Assembly (NCBI GenBank): GCA_036346355.1
Contig: CM070578.1
Coordinates: 13,096,501 to 13,160,500, forward strand
Length of the DNA stretch: 64,000 bases
Reading direction: 5' to 3'
Source: Rhipidocladum racemiflorum
Taxonomy: Eukaryota > Streptophyta > Magnoliopsida > Poales > Poaceae
The notes beneath the pieces were generated by a model, which saw only the letters and a list, made by a program, of their open reading frames with translations, had not been told where the DNA came from and ran no database searches. Every line of letters starts with the position of its first letter. Positions within the stretch are counted from its first letter, which is position 1. Both the position numbers and the translations under genes were made by a program. Shown here one piece after another: positions 55,513 to 64,000 of this stretch.

Positions 55513-55788
55513 ATGGTTCACGGCGTGTTTCACGTCTCCCAGCTGAAGAAGTGTCTCCGTACTCCGTTTGAATCTCTGGAGGTGGATGACCTCGAAGTTC
55601 AGCCTGAACCTGATTTATCTTACCAAGAGCATCCTATTCGAGTTGTGGACGAGGCCGAACGCAAGACTCGAAGGAAGACTCTCAAGTTCTATAAGGTTCA
55701 GTGGAGCAACCACACTGAAGATGAAGCCACTTGGGAGTCCGAGGATCGTCTGGAGAACGAGTATCCCGAATTCTTCCAAAGCATGTGA
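55513..55788 (+). CDS. Gypsy B integrase C-terminal chromodomain
   Basis: 92 codons. VHGVFHVSQLKKCL is the conserved end of the chromovirus integrase. About 40 residues later, KTLKFYKVQWSNHTEDEATW and ESEDRLENEYPEFF form a chromodomain (Y-VQW-NH-EDEATWE). This identifies the chromovirus branch (Tekay/Del-like) and is known in the family to guide insertion to marked chromatin. The start used is only the open-frame edge; it belongs to the pol polyprotein. Confidence 0.88.
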   Translation: MVHGVFHVSQLKKCLRTPFESLEVDDLEVQPEPDLSYQEHPIRVVDEAERKTRRKTLKFYKVQWSNHTEDEATWESEDRLENEYPEFFQSM

Positions 55789-55877
55789 GTATTACTCGCT
55801 GATCCTTCGGTTTTTTTTTTTTTTCCCTTGTAGTTATCTTCCTAATCAGACGCTGCTTTACGAATCTCGGGCGAGAT

Positions 55878-55897
55878 TCCCTTAAGGGGGAAGGGTT
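55878..55897 (+). other. Gypsy B polypurine tract
   Basis: AAGGGGGAAGGGTT directly before the 3' LTR, the expected priming site. Confidence 0.85.
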
Positions 55898-55931
55898 TGT
55901 CAAGGCCCCAAACTTCAAGAACTCCTGGGAC

Positions 55932-56127
55932 ATCCGGAGTATCCGGATCAACATCCGGAGTGTCCGGATCCAACCCGGAATGTCCGGATAAAAGTCCGGA
56001 GTATCCGGATTGGGCTGACCGAACACCCCAACCCGGAGTGTCCGGACTGAATGTCCGGAGTGTCCGGGTTGATTCCACCGAAGACCCCAACCCGGAGTCT
56101 CCGGGTTAGAGGCCGGAGTGTCCGGTA
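55932..56127. promoter_or_regulatory. CGGA-N3-TCCG dyad array in U3 of Gypsy B 3' LTR
   Basis: Same eight copies as at 40724-40919, identical by eye. Confidence 0.8.
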
Positions 56128-56755
56128 TGTGCGGGGGGGGGTCTTGTATAAAAGTCCCATTTCGTGGGTTCACTCCCTTCTTTCTTCTCCACTTGTTCTC
56201 TACCCATCCCGTGCGTCTCCCTCACCCCAACCTTGTCTCCGGTGAGCTCTCCACTCCGGTGACCCTCCGTGGCTCCTCCCCGGCGACTCCTCCATCCCCG
56301 GGAACTCCTCCTCAAGCCGGCATCCTCCATCCTCCACCCGGCGTTGCCTATCCTCCGTCCCACTTGGAGGTAGGTCCTCTTCTTAGGGGTTGATTCGTGG
56401 GATTCTTGGGTTCTAGGGTCATCAATGGTGGGAGTTAGAGCTTAGGTTTAGATTTGAAGTTTCGGAGTTGAATCTTGAGCTCTAGGGTTTTGGGTGTAGT
56501 GATTCTAGGGTTGGTTGGGGCTTGGATTGGTGAATGTGGGTTCTAGGGAGGTAGATCGGGTAGTGGTAATGCCGATCCAAGGGTCGTTTGGAGTTGGCTA
56601 GTGGTTTCATGGGCTAGTGTTGTTCCTCGTGGAGTTGGGTTAGCTATAAGCTTCTCCGGCTTAGCCACGTGTAGGAAAGTCATTGATCGGGTCCCCGCGA
56701 TGCCGTTGGACTTGGCGGCACCTCGATCCGTCGAGTTATTGGGTAAAACTCGCCA

Positions 56756-56846
56756 GTCCGAGTGTCCGGACACCCGTCGAGTGTCCGCCTGTCCGAGTAT
56801 CCGGACGAATGGGCCGGAGAGTCCGGATTGTCCGGAGAGTCCGGAT
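56756..56846. promoter_or_regulatory. CGGA-N3-TCCG array 2 in Gypsy B 3' LTR
   Basis: Counterpart of 49171-49261, with different one-base gaps. Confidence 0.6.
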
Positions 56847-58671
56847 CAAATACCCGATCGTCTCGGTTAGGCCGGGTCTGTCCAGTTGAGTCGAGTTGTC
56901 CGGTTGCGTTATTTCTTCGGGGTTTTTCAGTTGTACTTCATTCATATGCATTGCATGCATTTTAATTATGCATTGTATCCGTGTAGAGAACGATCCCGCG
57001 GCGACTGACGTGGCCGTGGTTGAGGGAGTTGCCGAGGGGCAAATCGCTGTCGATCCACCAGCAGAAGAGCAAGGCAAGCACCTATGCATCTTGAACCTGT
57101 ATTAATTGTATTTTTGTGAATAAACTGATTAATTGGTGAAATAAGTCTGCATTAGGAATTGAATTGGGTTAGGGTTAGATCCTATTTGCTGCACATTCGT
57201 CCTTTGGATTGTGAACACTTCCGTTGGAACTAGTAATGGTATTAAATGAGTCACTGCTTAGAATTGCTTAGAGGTCGGGGTTGGGCCAAGTGGTGGTTGG
57301 TCCACCGCTTGAGATCAATTACATTACTTACGATGAAATGAAATGGGTACGGTTATGTAAGGAAAGGTTAAATTGGAGACCGGGCGGGAAGGTTGGGACA
57401 TTGGGTAAGGAGACCCGATGTGGTAGTTCCCGTCTGAGTCGATTAAGGACCGATTCGATGGTTGCCCTTTGATTGAGCACACCCCGGTTGGTCGCATGCC
57501 CGATTATGGTACGGTAAGCCACTCTTTCTCTCATACGGAATCGATGGACCGTAACTTCCTGTGGTTGGACGTGGTTGAGGGCGAGGCTTAGGCCGACTCT
57601 CGAGCGCCAAGCCGGGCTTGGGGCAGCTCGAGGGGTGCTAGGTTTTCGGACCGCAGGAGGACGCTTCAGCGATTGGGTATGATTGGGAGGGGGTTGACAC
57701 TAGGCCCTTGTGGTAAGTGTCGTGCGATCAATGCTTCCCTACAGGGTTAATAAAGCGATTCGAATTGCCGCGCTCTCGGATATGAGCAAGCTCTTTCATC
57801 GCACAGTCACGTAGTAAGAACTTGAACCGAGGTTCGCCGTCGAGCTTGAGCCCACATAAATTGGTGTTGAGATTAATCGTTGTGAATTAATGATTGCAAC
57901 TTCATTTTTAGAAGCAGGCGCCGTTACAACTGCTTAATTGTGAATTGAGTAGTTAGGTAATTAATGTAACAAATGTTAAGCTTTCTGCACTTTTACCTTC
58001 AAATGGTTCTTGCTACATCCAAATGCATGTCCTTTGGAGTCGGTCATATATGGACCACGGGTAAGACTTGCGAGTACCTTCCGTACTCAGGCTTCTGCTT
58101 TGTGGTTTTGCAGGTGAGGATCCAGAGGGGTGTGAGTTCTGCCCCTACTGCCTATCGGTGACCGGGCGGGGCACCGAGTAGAGGCCGTTGCGCGTGTGCG
58201 CCCGGAGGTGTTCAGGGCATGACACTTCCGGGGTGTATTACTTTCGTTGCATAGGATAGTTGGCTTACTTTTGTAAACTGTTGCACTTTTATTTCTGTAT
58301 TGGAGCCTGTCGGCTCTTCGCTTCCTGTTTGTTTGGTCGTCTTTGGGCTTCCGTGTGCCGTGTGTGTTTTGTTGCTTCCGCGTTTCGTGCGTCTCTGGTA
58401 GTGAGTTTGGGCCCGATGCCCCTTTGTGGGAACTGTTGTGATATGACTTGGGAACCGGTATGTGGGGATCCTGGGCGAGTTTCGGATCGCATACCGGGGG
58501 AATACCGGGGTTGTTGTCAAGTCGTTGGACGTTCGTAGGGTGGTCTCCATTGGGCTTGGGTAATAGCATCAGGATCACCTCCGGTGATTTGTTGCTAGGA
58601 TCCAAATCCGACGGGAACAACCGATCATCCAACAACTCGAGGACGATCTGGGCGGCTCCTCTCACAAATAT

Positions 58672-58821
58672 CATATGTGAAGATTTATCTCAAAAATATT
58701 TTTATAATATTATAATTTTATTGGATTTTATAAATACATTATAATTAAAATTAGTGATCAAAGTTGTGTTTTGAAGACTATATCAATATTCAAAATGACA
58801 ACTATTAGTGACGTGAGGGAG
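58672..58821. mobile_element. Stowaway MITE, right half (split by Gypsy B)
   Basis: Ends GACGTGAGGGAG before TA. Contains GATCAAAGTTGTGTTTTGAA and CAAAATGACAACTATTAGTG, as in the intact family member at 59267-59525. Confidence 0.85.
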
Positions 58822-58850
58822 TATACTCCGTTCATGCTTCCTGGCTCTTA

Positions 58851-59132
58851 GGGTGTGTTTGGTTATTTGTATCAAGTGGTATATATATGAGATGGTTTAA
58901 GAAAAAATCATTCATATGTTTGGTTGTTTGTGAAACCATTCCATCCTGGATGATAGGATACCAATTTAAAGAATATTTTCTACAGATACTGAACCATTCC
59001 ATTCACCTAAAACAATGGAACCAAACGAAATAAAACCATCACATTCCATTTCATTCACCTAAAACAATAAAATCGAACGATACAGAACCATCACATTCTA
59101 ATCAGCTTCATTCCACCAACCAAACCCATCCC
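58851..59132. mobile_element. Tourist-like MITE
   Basis: Begins GGGTGTGTTTGGTT after TTA (58848-58850), with an inverted end near AACCAAACCCATCCC (about 59120-59132). Same end type as the MITE in Copia D. The right duplication is not clear, so the right border is approximate. Confidence 0.7.
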
Positions 59133-59266
59133 ATGCGCCCACCACGTTACTCACATTTAGATGCTGGTGTTGTTAAACTTGCGTATAGCATTTGTAGAGT
59201 GCAAAAGTTGAGAGTTTACTACGCTAGATATGGGTGTACAATATAGATGGCTCTGATTAATAAGTA

Positions 59267-59525
59267 CTCTCTCCAGTTTGATAATAGATGTCGTTTTGGA
59301 CATCGACACGGTCTTCAAAATACAACTTTGACCGCTAATTTTTATTAAAATATATTTATAAAACCCAATAAAATTATAATATTATGAAAGTACTTCTCGA
59401 GACAAGTCTACACATATAATTTTCATATATCCAATTTAAATATTTAAAAATATATCGATAGTCAAAGTTTTAGAAATTTGACCATCACTGTGTCCAAAAC
59501 GACATCTATTATCAAACTGGAGGAG
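59267..59525. mobile_element. Stowaway MITE, intact
   Basis: 259 bp between TA dinucleotides, with inverted ends CTCTCTCCAGTTTGATAATAG and CTCCTCCAGTTTGATAATAG, followed inward by inverted copies of GATGTCGTTTTGGAC. Non-coding. Confidence 0.88.
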
Positions 59526-60192
59526 TACTACACAAGAACCAAAGAAGAAAATAACTGGAGTTATTATCAACAAAAAAGTGAAGACATGTCTTGAAAATCG
59601 ACTAATGCTACATTGCCACATCAGAGTCACCATTGTTTTAAGTTGATGGCAGAATGATTCGTACACTACATCTCATACTAGGCCACAATAAGCGCACATC
59701 AATTTGCCACCACATATTGACATGACGTATATACGCGGACCTTCAGTGCCACATATGCAATCTAAATCGCAATTCTTTAGCACAAAAGGGACAAAAACAT
59801 CCACGCAATGAAATCATCTACACACAACCACCGGATTTGTATCATAACTACTACTAAAAGCCCTACTAGTGCTCACTCAAGTGATAACAGAGCGGATAAG
59901 ATCACTGGACTGGTTTGGGGGGCTTGGGACCCAGGTGATTGAATGTTTCAATGCTCTACTATTACTACTCTTTTTTTCTTTTTTCTTTCTCGAGGTTGTT
60001 GTTGTCTCAGTGCAAATATCTGAGTTTACGGTCACAAAATATGCAACTCATAAGTCATAGCAAATAGTAGAGTCAATGCTTGGCGTACTGAATTACTGAT
60101 TCATAAAAGTAGGCATGCACATTTCGAAAGGAGAAGTCGTACTTGATCCTCTCTAATTTGGTTCTGAACTTTCAATCTGATTTGTGGTTTTG
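59526..60192. other. Spacer, no feature recognised
   Basis: AT-rich to mixed sequence with short ORFs of no recognisable content. Confidence 0.5.
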
Positions 60193-60197
60193 GTAGC

Positions 60198-60496
60198 TGT
60201 CAGGTGCCCTGCCGGACGGGGTACAGGAGGCTGCGGCAAAATGATACAGAGAACAGAGAGTAGTCCGGCGTGGAGAGGAGAGCAGAGTCTCTATTATATT
60301 AGTGAGTGTGTGGTGTTGCTTTATGAGTTGTAAGGCCCAAAGTATTGGCCCAAACTGGAGAGTATAAATACTGAGAGAGAGGAAAGGTGTGGATTATCGA
60401 TCAAGAAAGAACATACCGTCCCTGCATGTTCTCTGTCTCTTCTTCCTCTCGATATTCTATCCCCAAATCCCCACCTCTGCTACGAAGACCATAACA
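60198..60496 (+). mobile_element. Short solo LTR (probably Copia)
   Basis: 299 bp from TGTCAGGTGCCC to CATAACA, flanked by a perfect GTAGC duplication (60193-60197 and 60497-60501). A TATA-like GTATAAATAC lies near 60362, followed by a pyrimidine-rich leader. Strand chosen from the TATA box. Confidence 0.85.
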
Positions 60497-60501
60497 GTAG
60501 C

Positions 60502-61019
60502 ACTTATGCCGGTAGTTGAGACTAGATTATAGAAAAATTTTATTATTAGTTAGTGGGTAGGTATCACTGCTCTAAGGAGAGACAAAAGTAGAGACTACCA
60601 ACTGCATCTTCTAATTCAAAGGGGAGTCCACGCAAGCACGCAGGTTGGATCCAGGTCTCGGGCTATTTGGGCCTGGGCCCGAGAGCTGGGAGCTGTGGCC
60701 CACTATAGAGCAGTGCAACTATATAGTAGATTTTTACAGTTTAGAGAGCTGGGTTGGCACGGGGCCTGGCCAGCCCATGGCTCCGCCCCTGCAAGCACGG
60801 GTGGCTAGAAGAAGGAACCAGCTACATGACAACTAAACCAAGTTTGGTGTCGCGCAGGCTAGCGAATCCTACTGATCATACAAAATATACATGGCGCATT
60901 TATATGTGTTATGATATAGATATAATCTTAGTTTAAATATGGAAGGATTCTATCTATTAGACAGCGAATTCGAACCTATCTGCAAGTTGGATTTGCTATA
61001 TATTAGGCACCCCTTCGTA
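60502..61019. other. Spacer, no feature recognised
   Basis: Mixed composition. Contains GGGCC-rich words near 60650-60780 and no coding domain. The start of the LTR that ends near 61140 may lie here but was not identified. Confidence 0.4.
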
Positions 61020-61165
61020 CAGAAGAACTAATCTAATAAAGAGAGAGAGTTTTGCCTCTATTTTGTGCGTGCTTCCTGTTCTTGTGATTTCGTTGGTGTG
61101 TTATTGATTGATCACTGGTGAACAACTACGTTTTACAACACGTTATCAGCATGAAGCTCTACAAG
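61020..61165 (+). mobile_element. Copia LTR 3' end and primer-binding region
   Basis: The segment ends TTTTACAACACGTTATCAGCA near 61133-61153, a phrase I recognise from the LTR/PBS junction of grass Copia elements (AACACGTTATCAGCACGA). It lies in the right place and orientation for the leader and gag remnant downstream. Confidence 0.55.
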
Positions 61166-62304
61166 GCCGAAGCCTTAGATCAATCTACAAATAGGATATG
61201 TCATTCTATATTCTTTGCAAGTAGATCGATCTTATTTTCTTGATATTAACCATAGATTAATCTATGATTGATTTGCATGTTGCTCGTACGAAAGATCGAT
61301 CTCATCAACACAAAGACGAAATTGCATACATGCATGAACGAACGCACAATGTTCTACCAATGTCGATTGAGATCGTCTGCCTGCATTGATCTACATTGCA
61401 TCGAAATCATCCTGCTACACGTGATTGAATATACTTTAGGCCCTATGTAAGTTTGATTTGCATAAGTAAATCACACATGAATAGTCCCTTAATACTGAAG
61501 ATTATTTTCCCTAATTACCTAGTTTAATTGCTTTGGATTATATCGGCTAATTAGGACTATCATTGGTACTGTTCACCGATCATTAAAAAAAATCCTAAGC
61601 AGTGCACGCAACCACGCGCTCGTGCGCCTGAGCCCTAACAGGGCCATGTCGCCGAGCTCGCAGCTGCACCCGTGGCTTCCTGCGTTGTCGCGACCACAAC
61701 ACTCCAGTCCGCCTCGGCCTCCGTGATGGTGGAGGCAGCGGCGCGAATTCTTCGGCTAGCGTGATGACAACGGCAACACATCCCTTCAGGTCTCGCGCGG
61801 AGACGGTGCGCGGCCCCTCGGTCCCTGCACGGTGATGACGGTGCAGTTTTTCAGCTTTCAAACACTCACACGCAACGAGACGGCGGTGGCGCCTGAGCGA
61901 CGCCCGTAGCATCGATGGTGGCCCGCTTGCCGTTGAGGGGCGCACCCGCAGCGCACCCACCTGTCGTCGGCCGTTACGCCTACAGCAGCGCCCGTGCTAA
62001 CAACGGTGGCAAGCTTGCAAACATGGAACACAACAGGTGGAGACTAGGGTTTTCTAACCCTAGCCACCCCTACTTATTGATACGATTGGGCCGATTAGGG
62101 CCCATTGGGCCTGATGGGCCTACGGCCCATCCGATTTTTTTCAAAATAGACTAAAAAAGTATTAAATGAAAATAGAATTTACACTTTTACCCTTTGGTTA
62201 TTTTTTGTATTATCGAAAATAGATGAATAAATCCTGGATATTCATCAAATTAGATTTCTAGGTGTATGGACTTTCAATTTTTTTTTGATAAATAGATATT
62301 TAGA
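61166..62304 (+). other. Copia leader region with a GC-rich patch
   Basis: AT-rich, except for about 61590-62060, which is GC-rich with ORFs on both strands and no recognisable domain. The patch differs from the coding-like scrap at 1266-1858 that occupies the matching place next to the other copy. Confidence 0.45.
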
Positions 62305-62800
62305 ATATATTTGAAGTTTCATACCCTGAATTTATTTTTCTAGCATTATGTAATGTTTAATATGTGCTAAAATTTATTTTTCTGTCATTAAGTAATTCTA
62401 AAAATTGCTTAAACATAACAACAAATAACAAAAAATACTAGAAAATTCTTGAAATTTATGTATGACATATTGATTATGTCATCTTGCTGTATTTATTTTT
62501 GTAGAATTATTCTATGATCAATTTCTGCTAGAATTTATTTTTCTGTTATTAAGTAATTCTGAAAATTATTCGTAATTAACAGAAAATTATAACAAATGCT
62601 TGGAAAATTTCATATAACACATTGAAAGCTCCATATCTCTGGATTTATTATTCTAGCATAATTCTATGTTTATGTATGTTGAAATTTGTTTTCCTGTTAC
62701 TTGGTAATTCTGAAAGTTGGTGAATAATTAACAGAAAACTATGAAAATTGCTAGAAAAATTCTGAAAATTTTAGATAATTATCTACTGAATAGAAATAGA
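62305..62800 (+). repeat. Degenerate tandem units of about 160 bp in the Copia leader
   Basis: Three units sharing TTTATTTTTCTAGCATTAT, AAATTTATTTTTCTGT.ATTAAGTAATTCT and AACAGAAAA. Reverse-complement counterparts lie at about 780-1265. Confidence 0.8.
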
Positions 62801-62899
62801 CCAAGCTTTACTGATTGAGGAGTGAGCATGTAATATAATAATTTTACTAGTAATAAAAATCATTTTGCATAAATAGAAATAGGATATGTTAGACATCGC

Positions 62900-63870
62900 A
62901 AAGAGAGAATATATCGAGCTTACCCTGGATGGCAATAATTACCTTAGCCGGGCAATGAATACTAAGAATAATCTGATAGCTCAATCTTTTGGAGCTCTTA
63001 TTTTTCCAGCCTGAACCTGGTACTCATGCTCTTCCCGAAACGACTAGATGTACGACTTTGCACCTCCTTATGCACCATCTTTATATGGACCTGAATGCCA
63101 AATAGTTGGTAGAAGAGGACCAGCTGGTACTTTTGAATTCTCTGAAGGAAAAATATAACCAACAATGACCCGTCCTGTTGCCAGAAGCACAACACGAATG
63201 GAACCTCCTGCGCTGTAAGGATTTTAAAGGCTGTGGCGGTATATAACTTTGTTATGCACAAGCTTATCGCTGAACTAATATTTTGCAACAAAAAAGTTAC
63301 TGATGATAAAATGACCAACAAGATATTATGCACCTTTCACTTCAAGTACCAAAAGTACTTTAAGCCTATACGCATTTGCTAGAAGCAGAAAAGCATGATA
63401 AATTCCTGGTGAATAATCATCATGTACTCCCTAATGGGAGTTGTATAATGACTGAAGCACATGAAAATGCTCAATAGGCTAGCAATAGCCGTGGTCGCAA
63501 AAAAAGGCCAAATGAATAAAGGAGATAAATAGAAGAATGACATATCAAATAAGGGAAGAGGCAATCAATTGTGGAAAAAGTAAAAGTAAAGGGCTAGGGG
63601 GTTTCCAGAAGTAAGACTCAACTAACAAGGCTACAAACCCCCTACATAACCTTGCTTGAGGTATGGATGCATTAACCATTGGTTGTGCAACTATCGCATC
63701 CCCAAGCATATGGTAGACCTTTACATGAAATCAATTAGAAAAGTCAATAAGACCCGGGGAAACGATGTTGAATCATACTTCACCATTCAACCTGTAGTTG
63801 ACATAAGCACTAAGAAGTGTGATGATATGGTTCTTGAGATTATCAAGTTCGAGGAATCCTAGGAGGACAA
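62900..63870 (+). pseudogene. Decayed Copia gag (right copy), UBN2 type with zinc-knuckle remnant
   Basis: Starts EYIELTLDGNNYLSRAMNT near 62908. Later it contains MHKLIAELIFCNKKVTDDK (about 63256) and, in other frames, homologues of the residues seen at 1-640. The open part 63656-63862 reads MRYGCINHWLCNYRIPKHMVD and then DVESYFTIQPV; this matches the CxxCxxxxHWxRxC knuckle and following PKHLVDLY of this gag type with the first Cys lost. Pol lies beyond the window, if present. Many stops: not functional. Confidence 0.8.
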
Positions 63871-64000
63871 CTATGACTCATATGGAGACATGGATTAGTC
63901 TCCTAAGTATTTCTTTACTTTGCTAGTCGATGTCACTTATTCCTTATAAGTTTAATTCCTCATTAGTTTAACCCTAGTTCCTGAATGAATATTTGGTATA
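63871..64000. other. Window edge, no feature recognised
   Basis: AT-rich sequence continuing from the gag remnant. Confidence 0.4.

Larger units (their letters stand above)
40690..58666 (+). mobile_element. Gypsy element B, Tekay/Del-like chromovirus, hosting Gypsy C
   Basis: Begins TGTCAAGG at 40690 and ends CTCACA at 58666, with a perfect AATAT duplication on both sides (40685-40689 and 58667-58671). About 10.35 kb without the nested Gypsy C. Order: LTR, primer-binding site, gag, protease, RT, RNase H, integrase, chromodomain, polypurine tract, LTR, which is the Gypsy order. The LTRs are almost identical over long stretches, so the insertion is recent. The gag region and part of the 5' LTR carry many one-base differences (see the finding on dropouts). 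Confidence 0.95.
55898..58666 (+). repeat. Gypsy B 3' LTR
   Basis: 2769 bp, uninterrupted, and the best reference for this LTR. Contains dyad arrays at 55932-56127 and 56756-56846 and a TATA box near 56145. Confidence 0.95.

Noticed and set aside
61595..61960. 121-codon minus-strand ORF as a gene
   Set aside because: Arg/Pro/Ala-rich, no recognisable domain, and overlapped by other open frames in a GC-rich patch.

Overview
This is a stretch of nuclear DNA from a grass, most likely rice or a close relative. The grounds are plant-type spliced exons, grass-style Stowaway and Tourist MITEs, and nested Gypsy and Copia LTR retrotransposons. There is one intact host gene: a 15-exon gene on the + strand (21665-37461) whose spliced product of 1631 residues has the RING - atypical kinase - ankyrin - HERC2-like-repeat layout of KEG (KEEP ON GOING), the E3 ubiquitin ligase of abscisic-acid signalling. 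I recognised no RNA genes. Almost everything else is transposable-element sequence.

Layout. 1-1265: decayed Copia gag/leader on the minus strand. 2422-18543: Gypsy element A (5' LTR, gag, protease, then truncated), split by an 11.4-kb SIRE-type Copia element D (2798-14181, minus strand); a Tourist MITE sits in D's 5' LTR. 19597-20185: fold-back element. 20228-21302: hAT-type non-autonomous element ending 362 bp before the KEG start codon. 21665-37461: KEG, with a Stowaway MITE in intron 3 and, in intron 12, a hAT-type element that itself contains a 3.4-kb probable solo LTR. 38250-39074: solo LTR of the Gypsy C family. 40690-58666: Gypsy B (Tekay/Del-like chromovirus with a chromodomain), inserted in a Stowaway MITE and carrying Gypsy C (41183-48801, Tat-like, no reverse transcriptase) inside its 5' LTR. 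58851-60496: further MITEs and a Copia-like solo LTR. 61020-63870: Copia LTR end, leader and gag remnant on the + strand, homologous to and in opposite orientation from the fragment at 1-1265.

Most insertion boundaries were fixed by target-site duplications visible in the sequence: CCCCC (D), TTA (Tourist), ATTTCAYG (hAT), CTAATACC (intron hAT), CCTAG (intron LTR), CATGG (solo LTR), AATAT (B), GGTTG (C), GTAGC (solo LTR) and TA (Stowaways).

The most unusual signal is a short dyad, CGGA-N3-TCCG, in dense arrays in the LTRs of two unrelated elements: Copia D (about 15 copies in U3, 3-5 near the far LTR end, 6 more before its extra ORF) and Gypsy B (8 copies in U3, a second array further in). 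In both, the main array lies directly upstream of a TATA box. Gypsy A, a relative of B, lacks it. This looks like convergent acquisition of the same cis-element, possibly read by one host DNA-binding protein. A caution: many frame breaks in element B look like one-base sequence dropouts rather than true mutations, whereas the KEG exons are clean.
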